The position numbers were made by a program, and so were the translations under genes. A stretch of DNA of 64,000 nt from Flaccisagitta enflata (taxonomy: Eukaryota > Chaetognatha > Sagittoidea > Aphragmophora): assembly GCA_965153355.1 (NCBI GenBank), contig OZ231126.1:62868001-62932000 (forward strand). The letters are read 5' to 3'. Below are positions 1 through 9,668 of the stretch, piece after piece. Every line of letters starts with the position of its first letter. Within the stretch, counting starts at the first letter, position 1. The notes below the pieces were generated by a model. It worked only from the letters and a program-made list of their open reading frames with translations. It did not search any database and had not been told where the DNA came from.

Positions 1-40
1 TGATTGAAGCAGTCCTTTTTAAATGGAGCGGTGGCAATGA

Positions 41-1410
41 CGTATGGTCCATTCCAAATTTTAGCTGACGGTCCAATTTCTAGTAGTTTTGAGCTTATAA
101 TTTGATACTAAACGAATGTCAGGTGCTAAGACTGACTCGATATGGTTGCCCCGGGTCTAACTAGCGAGATTCCTAAAAAATTTCACATAAAGATACGCGA
201 AAATGTTGTATTTTAGCTTTGAAATGAGTAAAAAACAAGCTTTTTTTCATGTAACAAATTGTAACATTTAGTATAATTATAGGTTTTAGCCATCAAATAC
301 ATCAAATATGGAAAAACTTTGTGTTTGATTAACCTAAAACGACCCCAGGGTCAAGGCCGTGGAAAAAAAAAGACTTGAAAACCTCCAAAATTGACCGTTT
401 TGACGACACTCTGCTCGAATGGGATGGACGTCAAAATTGGCTATATTAGAGAGAATAAACATAATCAATTCAACCTGTTGAATTATTTAATGTACAATCA
501 TTTCACGGCAAGTATAACGTGTTACTTAGATTGTAGAGGGTATCAGCTTTGCCCAAATGAATTTTCATAAAATTCCGATGTCCCAATCTGTCGGAATAAG
601 AGCGGCATTTTCCTTCAGTAATTAACACGGTTTCGACGTTTCGACGCTTTTTAATTGTCCCGTCCATGTCTGCTTACTGTTTTCCATGTGACAATCTGTG
701 AATTGACCTCAAAATTTGATGAGAGTGGATTTCCGCTCCAAGTTCGATATTAGGAATGGCTCAAGCTGTTATCGTGTTGATTGGTACTCTTTCCGACCTC
801 GGGCTTCATGTAGAAATTTAAAAATGCATCAGAATTAACACGGTTTCGACGTTTCGACGCTCAGGCGCAAGGGTCAAGATCATGATACAAATGCGCTGAA
901 ACAGCTATAAAAATTTGAGTTATCTTCCGATTTGGGTGAAATTTGAAATAGATACTCACGAGAGTATCATCTATCACTGAAATAAAATTCTATCGGTTAA
1001 GAGAGATATCTACTGGCCAAATTGGCCAAAAACTGGTGAAAATTAGGCCAAATATGGGAAAAAATGGAATAGCTTGGAAAATGTTTTTCCGATTTAGTTG
1101 AAACTTGGTACAGAGACTTGTAGAGATAAAATTCGATGCAAGAACATGATTCTTAAAGAAACGAGTCTTGCGTAGTGGTCAAATTGGCCCTAAACTGGTC
1201 GATTTCATTTGGATTCCACTCAATTTGTATACCTTAATATAACTGGCGCTCACAGAAAATTTAAAGGCTGCTAAGCAAGACGAAACCTTTTTACTGACTC
1301 TCAAGACATCGAGTTCGATGGTTACTATAAGAAAGACAGATAAAAAACACTTTTAAAAATTACCACTTTGAGGGTCGGACCGTCAGCCTGAATTAAGAAT
1401 GGACCGTATG
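41..1410. mobile_element. TIR element, non-autonomous, about 1.37 kb
   Basis: The 34 bases at 41-74 and the reverse complement of 1377-1410 align without gaps at 27 of 34 positions; both contain GGTCCATTC and GCTGACGGTCC. A TA dinucleotide sits at each outer edge (43-44 and 1407-1408), as expected for a Tc1/mariner-type insertion. The interior is AT-rich, has no long reading frame, and holds phrases such as CAAATTGGCC more than once. The superfamily is inferred from the TA only. Confidence 0.6.
622..862. repeat. Direct repeat pair inside the TIR element
   Basis: A roughly 27-base sequence beginning ATTAACACGGTTTCGACG occurs near 620-648 and again near 834-861, about 212 bases apart. It lies inside the 41-1410 element and may be a subterminal repeat or a small internal duplication. 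Confidence 0.6.
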
Positions 1411-1436
1411 TTTTTCGGTTAGTATGATTAGTTCAA

Positions 1437-1928
<492 letters not shown>

Positions 1929-3162
1929 CAGGCCTGTACATTATTGAGTTTCCCCCCCCCCCCCCCAGGGGGGAGAAAAAATCGAAGAGTCTGGAGATGG
2001 GGAAGGAAATCAAAGGAAGAAATAATCGCAAAAGGGTTAGATGGTCAGCGGTACCCGATGCCCCCGTGTTAGTGTATGTGAGTGTGAAGGTGAAAGGGGC
2101 AGCGGCCCCGAAGGGGCCAATGACCTATGCTTAGTGAGTTTTGAAGCTCTAGGATTGAATTTGAGCATCAATAATGGGATTTGAGCCTCAAGGCTGTGAT
2201 TCAAGCCATGAGGCTGCCATTTGAGCCTTGAGGCAGTGATTTGAGCCTCAAGGCTGGGATTTGAGGCTTGAGGCTGTGATTTGAGGCTTTAGGCTAGGAT
2301 ATAAGCCTTGAGGCTGTGATTTGAGGCTTTAGGCTAGGGTTTGAGCCATGAGGATGATATTTGAGCCTCAAGGCTGAGATTAGAGGCTTGAGGCTGGAAT
2401 TTGAGGCTTGAGGCCGGGATTTGAGCTTTGAGGCTGGGATGTGAGCCCTGAGGCTGGGATATATATGTTCTTTTAATTCATCATCAATAAAGAGACAGAA
2501 AACAAACAGATTAAATGTATGAGCCTCCAGAGGGTGAGGGTTAAGCTGGGATTTGATGCTTGAGGCCGGGAATTGAGATTCGAGGCTAGGATTTGGGCCT
2601 TGAGGCTAGAATTTGCGCCTGGAGACTAGGATTTGGGCCTCAAGACTAGGATTTAGGCCAGGATATGAGCTTTGGAGGGGGTGGACGGAGAAGAAGGAGG
2701 AGAAGGAAAAATTTCCCCTATGTGTGAAAGCTGGGATTTGAGGCTTGAGGCTGGGAATTGAGATTGGAGGCTAGGATTTGGGCCTTGAGGCTAGAATTTG
2801 GGCCTAGAGACTAGGATTTGGGCCTCAAGACAAGGATTTAGGCCAGGATATGAGCTTCGGAGCTTCGGAGGAGAAGGAAAAATTTCCCCTATGTGTGAAA
2901 GCATAGGTCATCGGCCCCTTTGGGGCCGCTGCCCAAAAAGAGAAAAAAAGGAAATTTGGGGAAAATTTAACTTTTGACAGTACCAAATCATAAAACACAA
3001 TTAGTAAAACACAATTTAACACTGTTTAAACCTTAACTACATTGTTTTATTGCTATATGGGGAAGAATAACATAGTTATAAAAACGCAACGCGACATGTT
3101 GCGGGGAAGAAAATCAAGAGCAGGGGGGGGAATCAAAAGCGACTCAATAATATACACCCCTG
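1929..3162. mobile_element. hAT-like TIR element, copy 1
   Basis: The left end begins CAGGCCTGTACATTATTGAG and the right end, reverse complemented, begins CAGGGGTGTATATTATTGAG. Both run into a poly-C/poly-G tract. The same ends bound the element at 59759-62309, and the subterminal sequence near 2940-3050 resembles 59845-59980. The flanks are both CAA repeats (CAACAAAT and CAACAACA), so the target duplication is ambiguous. A second repeat element (2026-2936) is nested inside. CAGGG termini and, in copy 2, an 8-bp duplication point to the hAT superfamily. Confidence 0.65.
2026..2936. mobile_element. Minisatellite-bearing inverted-end element (GGCAGCGGCCCC family)
   Basis: The left side carries GGGGCAGCGGCCCCGAAGGG followed by GACCTATGCT. 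The right side (2899-2936) is its reverse complement, AGCATAGGTCATCGGCCCC then GGGGCCGCTGCC. Between them lie imperfect 20-base units of the form GATTTGAGCCTTGAGGCTGG, partly in opposite register. Related copies are at 21960-22676, 23050-23822 and 45895-46080. Confidence 0.65.
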
Positions 3163-3231
3163 CAACAACAACAACAACGACAACAACAACAACAACAAAT
3201 TCCGCTATTCAGGTTCTCAAATGTGGATTTC

Positions 3232-5002
3232 ATGACCGAGAAAAAGCATGACGGCAACGACGACGAAGATGACCACGCAGAGGATGACGACGATTCTTAC
3301 GCCCGGAAATTCCAAGAAATCAACGACCGTCGCAGCAGCGTCGCGTCGTTACCACGCAGCGGCAGCGTCAGTGTCATCGAACGGCGCAGCAGCGTCAACG
3401 TCATCTCACGAGAAGCGTCAGGATCAGGAGAGATGCCCGGACAGAAGATGAGGAGGAAGAGCAGCGTGAAATTGCGTTTATCCCGGCGCAGCAGCACCGC
3501 GGTCGCCGCCTCCGCCAACGACAGCGACGCGATCAACGTCGGAAGCAAACGCTCTTCGGTCGCCAGCCGGTCTTCGAAACTACATCTATCGCGGAGACGT
3601 TCTTCGATACGAGGGGAAGATGATTCCAATAAAAACTTCGACACAACCAAAAACCTGAAGTCGCGGAAGAAGAAACGAGCGTCCATTTCGTCGACGCGAA
3701 AAAATGGAAAGGAAGAAAATACGAGTCACCCTTCGGTAGTCACCAAAAGCGAGTCGATGAAGCAGCAGAGATCATCGTTGTCCACGCGAAAGGTAGACGA
3801 GGCTCGTAGCCACATTTTCGCCGCGAAAAGGATGAAACAGAAGTTGAACAAACATCGCCGATCGAACTCTAAGGGTGCGTTTCTAGTCAGACAACCGCGT
3901 TTTGAATGGGCCACTCGGTCGCTCGCTACGTTCGTTCGCTCGCACCGCTCACTACGCTCGCTCACTTCCCTCGCTCACTCCATTCATGGGTTTGCTCACT
4001 CACCTCGCTCACTCCCTCGTGGGACGGTTGAAATTCTTGAATATGTGTGCACGCTGTGATCGCATTTCACGGGAACAAACGCGTTTTTCGTCTTTACTAG
4101 AAACACGCCCAAAGTCGTCCGACCGGCGAACCACAACTTCTGAGAATGACAAAAGAACATCCGCCGCTTCCGGATTCAACGAAGACTCAAACGCATCCGT
4201 CGTCAGCACGATCAAGTCCATCAATAGTCTGGATTTAAACGACACCACCTTCAAAGATGACGCAGATGCAGTTGGGGTGTTCGACCCGCACGCCGACGAG
4301 CGGGTTGACGATGAAAAAGAGGAGAAACTGCGACACAATTCCGTCCAAAAAGGAACAAGGACCACGATGATTAAAGAAACGCTTGGGGATGATGGTGATA
4401 AGCAGCGGGGCGCGCTGGAAGCCTCGATGACGGATTCGCCGAATGGCCCCGTCAAATTAGTCGTCACCGGAGATGATGAAAAAGATGAGTCTTACAAAAT
4501 GTCTTCATTTCAAATCAACGTAAACGCCGATCCTAGAGACTCCCTATCGCCGAGGAATGAAAGCCAAATCATCAAAGCGACCGACGATCCATCGAGCAAG
4601 GGAATTCCCTATCGTCGAAGCGTCAGAAAAGGCGTCGATGACAAAAGTAAGAGCAGGAAGAAGAAAATAGTCAACCCGACTGAGACAGGGCTTTCATCTC
4701 GTCTATCTCCGGCGTGTTCGACTTTGAGAGCCTCGTCTCGGCTCCATTTCATTTCACCCTCTTCGAACGCTTCGCAGTCAACGACTGGAAAGGCCTCATC
4801 TATCAAACCGATGTCTGCATCATCTCGTCGCGGGCAAAAGAACAAAGCTTCAAATCGAGGAACGTCTAACAACGCATCGGTCGGGGTGACAAAGAATCCG
4901 ACGGAAAGATTTGACGTGGAAGAGTTGCGCAAAATAGCCAATCAGCTCAAGTCTGTAAGGAAGCAAATTTTCGTCGGCCCGAGAGAAGCCTCTGAGTTCT
5001 AG
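3232..5002 (+). CDS. Ser/Arg-rich protein of unknown function, interrupted by a repeat with splice sites
   Basis: The reading frame starts at ATG 3232 (the same frame is open a little upstream, and an AG at 3211-3212 could be an acceptor, so an upstream exon is possible). It runs to 3874, and resumes in another frame from about 4101 to the TAG at 5000-5002. Removing a GT..AG interval of 226 nt (3875-4100) joins the two frames and gives 514 residues. The interval lies within a repeat of a family seen three more times in the window. If it is retained, the frame stops at 4057-4059. The product is hydrophilic, with an acidic N-terminus, many RRSS and similar basophilic kinase-type sites, KKKR-type basic clusters that could act as nuclear signals, and no recognised domain. 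The last 30 residues look like a short charged helix. The biased but non-repetitive composition suggests a real gene; function is unknown. Confidence 0.55.
3874..4110 (+). mobile_element. GGGCGTGTTTCTAG MITE, copy 1, intron-like in coding sequence
   Basis: The ends are GGTGCGTTTCTAG and CTAGAAACACGCC, inverted repeats shared with copies at 20656-20909, 41746-42004 and 58158-58417. The interior has GAGTGAGCGA-type repeats and GTGAACACATATTCAAGAATTT-like sequence common to all copies. The insertion plus a short duplicated AAG/AAAG adds 241 bases, so it breaks the frame if unspliced. GTGCGT at 3875 and a pyrimidine-rich TCTTTACTAG ending at 4100 could serve as splice sites that restore the frame. 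Confidence 0.65.
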
Positions 5003-5239
5003 ACTAAATCACGCGATAGGAATGATTAGTTATTTAGAACAAGCGTGCGATATCTAGGCTTAAGGGTCATGTAGTTTTATTCTAGCGTGAATGAAATAGT
5101 TTATCACTTGTACACATGGGTGCGTAGGGTAAAAACGTTTAATGTTATAATATCAATGATCTTAGATGAATGCGAATCAAGAAAAAATGATGAAATAGAT
5201 AAAGATTTAATCCAATATCTCTTCTTCTGATTGTATTCA

Positions 5240-5275
5240 ACTATTGAGACAACGTAAGTAACAACAGCAACAACG

Positions 5276-5307
<32 letters not shown>

Positions 5308-5341
5308 GACAACAACAACAACAACAACGACAACGACAACG

Positions 5342-5372
<31 letters not shown>

Positions 5373-6043
5373 CGACAACAACGACAACAACGAAGATGAA
5401 AAATAAATTCTTTTCTGTATAAGGACCAGTAAATTTTTTTCTGAGCCTGGGATGTCTTTAAATTTTTATGAACTCTACGCAGAAATATTTTTAGCGTCTC
5501 CTTGATATTTTTCCATAACTTTCATATGATTATATTTCAGACGTAGACATAATTGATACAATACATTACAAAACAAAAAGGAGATACATGTTAGATATGA
5601 CAGTCACTGCTGTATAGTAAAATATTTTAAAAAATAATTTTTGTTTTCTATAAATGCCATCTTTTTTTCTAAGAATTTGTGTAGAAACAATTCAAACTGT
5701 GAATCACAATAATTTTTTCTCCAAATCTGAGGTTGGGCTTTGTCTTTAAAATTTTCTTAATTTTTGGAAAAATTTCAGCCTCATGTCCTTATAAACTTTG
5801 TCCTTACTCAAAAAAAAATGAGTGTAACAGCGATGATGACAACAAGAACAATAACAACAAAAACAAAATTAGCAGCCAAAATATGAACGGTAACGACCAA
5901 AACAGGAACGACAATACGTAAAACAATAGCGGCAAAAGAACTAAATTAGAAAGGTAAAGAAGAAGAAGGAGAAAGAATTGGTAAAAGAGGGCGAAGAAGA
6001 AGACGAAGAAAAGGAAGAAGAAAAGGAAGAAGAAAAGAAAGAT

Positions 6044-6074
<31 letters not shown>

Positions 6075-6090
6075 GAGAAAGAAAGAAAAA

Positions 6091-6142
<52 letters not shown>

Positions 6143-6305
6143 AAACAGGAGGAGAAGAAGAAGCAGAAGAACCAGAAGAAGAACCAGAAGAAGAAGGAGA
6201 GGAAGAAGAAGAGGAAGGAGAGGAAGAAGAGAAACAACCAACAACAACAACAACAACAAACACCACCACCACCTCAACAATAACGAAAACAAACACCACC
6301 ACCTC

Positions 6306-6364
<59 letters not shown>

Positions 6365-6396
6365 AAACAACAGACACAACAACAAAAACAACAGAC

Positions 6397-6429
<33 letters not shown>

Positions 6430-6454
6430 CAACGAAAATCCGATCATCAATTTC

Positions 6455-6494
<40 letters not shown>
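5240..6494. repeat. Microsatellite-rich intergenic block
   Basis: CAA and CGACAA repeats occupy 5255-5395, GAAA repeats about 6030-6145, GAA-rich sequence 6146-6235, CAA repeats 6240-6430 and CAT repeats 6450-6494. Between 5400 and 5820 the DNA is AT-rich without a convincing gene. Open frames across the block encode only homopolymeric or dipeptide runs. Confidence 0.85.
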
Positions 6495-6495
<1 letters not shown>

Positions 6496-6530
6496 CTGAG
6501 ATACATCGAGACGCACGCTAAAGAAACTAA

Positions 6531-6681
6531 AACAAGGCCGGATACACGGCCACCAGTTGCGAACGGGTGGGCAGGGGCGGAAATGCGCGTTTTCTTACTT
6601 TTTGACTCGATTATTATTACGGACCAACGGACGGACCGACGGACAAAGCCTCTTATAGAGTTGCGTGTCCGCAACTAAAAA
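6531..6681. mobile_element. GTCGCG element (short hairpin-ended repeat)
   Basis: This starts AACAAGGCCGGATACACGGC, contains CGGGTGGGCAGGGGC and CGGACGGACCGACGG, and ends GCGTGTCCGCAACTAAAAA. It is one of about 20 copies in the window. The family has GGCCGGATACACGGCC-like stem sequence at one end and a TAGTCGCG..CGCGACT stem at the other. Confidence 0.7.
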
Positions 6682-6830
6682 CATGATCACCACGCCAGTT
6701 GATTCAGACATCACGTGACATTGACAATTGAAATTCAGCGAGGCTAGGACTCCAAGACGAAGAGACGAAGAGTCCAAGGTCCAATCCCATCACAAAGAGA
6801 GCAAACCTGTCTCGATGGCCATCTCTCTCT

Positions 6831-6869
<39 letters not shown>

Positions 6870-7273
6870 TCATACTATCGATGTGTTGTCTCACATCGTC
6901 ACACGCATCCTCACCATTTCAACCTTTGCTCTGCTGTAGAAAAGCTCGATTGCTTTCGCCGACATCTCAATACCATTATCGAGCGTCTCCGGTGCCGTTC
7001 CTAAAGTTCATATTTCTCATACACGGATTTCGTTCACCACAATTTCACTAATATAGAAACACAACAAACAGACAAAGCCAAAACCAAAGACACTCTTGGA
7101 TCGAAAGGCATTCATCGTCTGTGTGCTCAAATCATGTAAGTTGCTAAATATTAGTGACTTCATTTCATATTGCTTGCCAATAAATATTTGTTCCTCATCA
7201 CTGGCTTGATACGTTTTTTTATTAGTTAATGTGTATTACTAATAACACCTCCATTGTTGTGGATTCTGTCGTT

Positions 7274-7440
7274 TTTAGTCGCGGACAAGCGACTCTATAA
7301 GAGGCTTTGTCCGTCCGTCCGTCCGTCCGTCCGTTGGTTGGTCGGTCCGTGGTGATCGAGTTGGAAAGTGTTAAAACGCGCATTTCCGCCCCTGCCCACC
7401 CGTCCGCGACTGGTATTGGCCGTGTATCCGGCCTTGTTTC
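7274..7440. mobile_element. GTCGCG element, opposite orientation
   Basis: This begins TTAGTCGCGGACAAGCGACT, continues with a GTCC tetranucleotide run, then CCTGCCCACCCGTCCGCGAC, and ends GGCCGTGTATCCGGCCTTG. It is a full-length copy of the family also at 6531-6681. Confidence 0.75.
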
Positions 7441-8081
7441 TGTAAAACAGTAGAGAACGAGAATTTTTAAAAAGGATAAGAATGTGACAATTCGATACGT
7501 AAGAAATTGATATTGAGTAGTGTTTATTGTACAAGCGAAAACACACGTGCAAAAGGACGATATGGATTTTAACAAGAAGTCAAATCCCTTCCCCCCCCCA
7601 AAAAACAGTGCAGAATATCCTTTACTCCTATCAAATTGAATGGTTACCCCAGATAGGCAACATAAAAATCTAGTTTCATTCAGAAATGCATGGAACAAAA
7701 AACTGAAACAAAAACAAAACATATGAAAAAGAAACGAGCCATCAATTTCAACTATTTTTTAAAGGGAATTATACGCACAAGTTGGCAAGAATTTTATCAC
7801 AGACGAGAGAATGGAGTGTTGGTGCCTTTTGTTTAAAAATATCGAGAAAAGCTCTACTTTTAACGGACCAAAATTCCTTGATCTCGGCTCAGTTTTTTGA
7901 ATTCTCCCCTTATCGTTTATTGGCCAAATTACATGAGATCCCGGGCACTTGTCATGCTTATCTTATTTCGGAGACGGTAGTACTATGCTGTCTTACCTGA
8001 CAATTAAGTGATATGACAATCAACTGAAACTAACCATCATTCGAAATCTTTCTCTACACTTAACTCATCCATTTGGTCTAC

Positions 8082-8642
8082 GTGTAGGAGACGGCCGCAC
8101 TTAGTTTATACCACTCCAACCTTTGTTTTATCACCAAATTCAACAGGGTTGAACATTTGGATAGGTTGGAATTTGGGTTTTAGGGGTAGGGTTGGGTCTT
8201 AGGGTAAGGAAGGGTTGGGTTTTTGAGATAAGTGGGTTAGGTTTAAGGGTAGGGTTGGTTTAGGGATAGTGTTAGGTTTAGGTAGGGTTGGGTTTAGGGA
8301 GCTAGTTTAGGGTAGGGTTGGGTTTAGGGGTAGGGTAAGTTTAGGGTAGGTTAGGCTTAGGGTAGGGTTAGGTTTAGGGTAGGTTGGGTTTAGGGTTGGG
8401 TTTAGGGTTGGGTTAGTTGGCTTAGGGTAGGGTTGGGTTTATGAGTAGGGTTGGGTTTAGGGGTAGGGTTGGGTTATAGGGTAGGGCTGGGTTTTGGGGT
8501 AGGGCTGGGTTTTGGGGTAGGGCTGGGTTTAGGGGTAGGGTTGAGTTAGGGGGTAGGGATGTCACCCAAAGTTCATTGTCAGTGGCATCGCATGAAAAAT
8601 TGCCAAAACATGCAGTTACATAAGTGCGGCCGTCTCCTACAC
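8082..8642. mobile_element. TIR element containing a TTAGGG-like array
   Basis: GTGTAGGAGACGGCCGCACT at 8082-8101 (22 bases with the following TA) is repeated as a perfect reverse complement at 8621-8642. Between them, from about 8160 to 8560, is a degenerate array of TAGGGTAGGGTTGGGTTTAGGG-type units on the + strand. The array is irregular and bounded by the inverted repeats, so it is part of an element, not a chromosome end. Confidence 0.65.
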
Positions 8643-8675
8643 CTTTGCCATTCATTTTACTATTTTTGGGGGTCA

Positions 8676-9179
8676 GTACACTTTTTTTTTTTATAAGAAC
8701 GTCATTTTTTGAGCAAGCCTTCAATGTTCTTAAATTTTGAGCAGTTTCAAGGCTTGTACGTTCTTAAATTGTTCTTAATTTAAAAACACAGTTTAACCTA
8801 CAATTAAGAACGTTCTTAATAAATTTTAAGTTTGTCATTAAGGAGAAAATGAAAGAAAATGTCAATGAAACAACAAACTAGCAGATTTAAACATTTTGAA
8901 TGAATCAAGATCAATAAAAGTAGAAAAATATATGGAATACAAAGAAAAACGTGATTTGTTATACAGAAAAGATACAGAGTCTGTCCATTTACAAAGAACT
9001 ATTGATTGAAAAAAAACCCGAAAAAAAATGTTCTTAAATTTTTAAGGTTTTAAGCCCTATGTTCTTAAATTTTTGAAGAATGAAGCCTTTCTATGTTCTT
9101 AGCAATGTTCTTAAATTTTTGACAATTTGAAGCCTAATGTTCTTATAAACTTGGTTCTTATAAAAAAAAAAAAGTGTAC
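8676..9179. mobile_element. TACACTTTT..TTATAAGAAC TIR element, copy 1
   Basis: The ends read GTACACTTTTTTTTTTT then ATAAGAAC, and the exact inverse GTTCTTATAAAAAAAAAAAA then GTGTAC. The interior holds many GTTCTTAAATT words and no reading frame. A second copy lies at 49120-49578. TA at both edges suggests a TA target duplication. Confidence 0.7.
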
Positions 9180-9284
9180 AGCGCGTTTTCATCGGTTTTA
9201 AGTCTCGTTGTCGTTGCTTCTTTCCTTCAATACTGTGTCACTTCTTCTTATTCTGCTTGCTCTCAAGCTTGCTCTATTGTTTGC

Positions 9285-9286
9285 CT

Positions 9287-9354
<68 letters not shown>

Positions 9355-9600
9355 TCCTTCTTCCTTTCTTTCTTTCTTTCCTTCTTCCTTTCCATCTTTC
9401 TTTCCTTCTTTCTTTCCTTCTTTTCTTTTTTCTTCCCATCTCTCATACCTTCTTTCTTGCCTTCTTTCTTGCCTTCTTTCTTGCCTCCTTTCTTGTCTCC
9501 TTTCTTGCCTCCTTTCTTGCCTTCTGTCTTGCCTTCTTTCTTGCCATGCGTTTTTCTTTCACTATATTTCTTACTTGATTTCTTTCTTTCTTGTATTGGA
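9285..9600. repeat. CTTT microsatellite upstream of the fusion gene
   Basis: A long pyrimidine-only CTTT/CTTC array on the + strand ends about 90 bases before the fusion gene's start. It could supply a polypyrimidine tract for a 5' UTR acceptor at TTCCATTCCACAG (ending 9643). The open frames across it are repeat artefacts. Confidence 0.85.
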
Positions 9601-9668
9601 TTTCATCTGATGCGTAGAACCTGCTCCTTCTTCCATTCCACAGAAACTAGGACCGACCTAAGATCAAA

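Noticed and set aside
5414-5805. A further TIR element bounded by ATAAGGAC and GTCCTTAT
   Set aside because: The inverted match is too short and imperfect to separate from chance in AT-rich DNA.
8160-8560. A chromosome end or true interstitial telomere
   Set aside because: The TTAGGG-like units are degenerate and enclosed by a perfect 22-bp inverted repeat, so they belong to an element.
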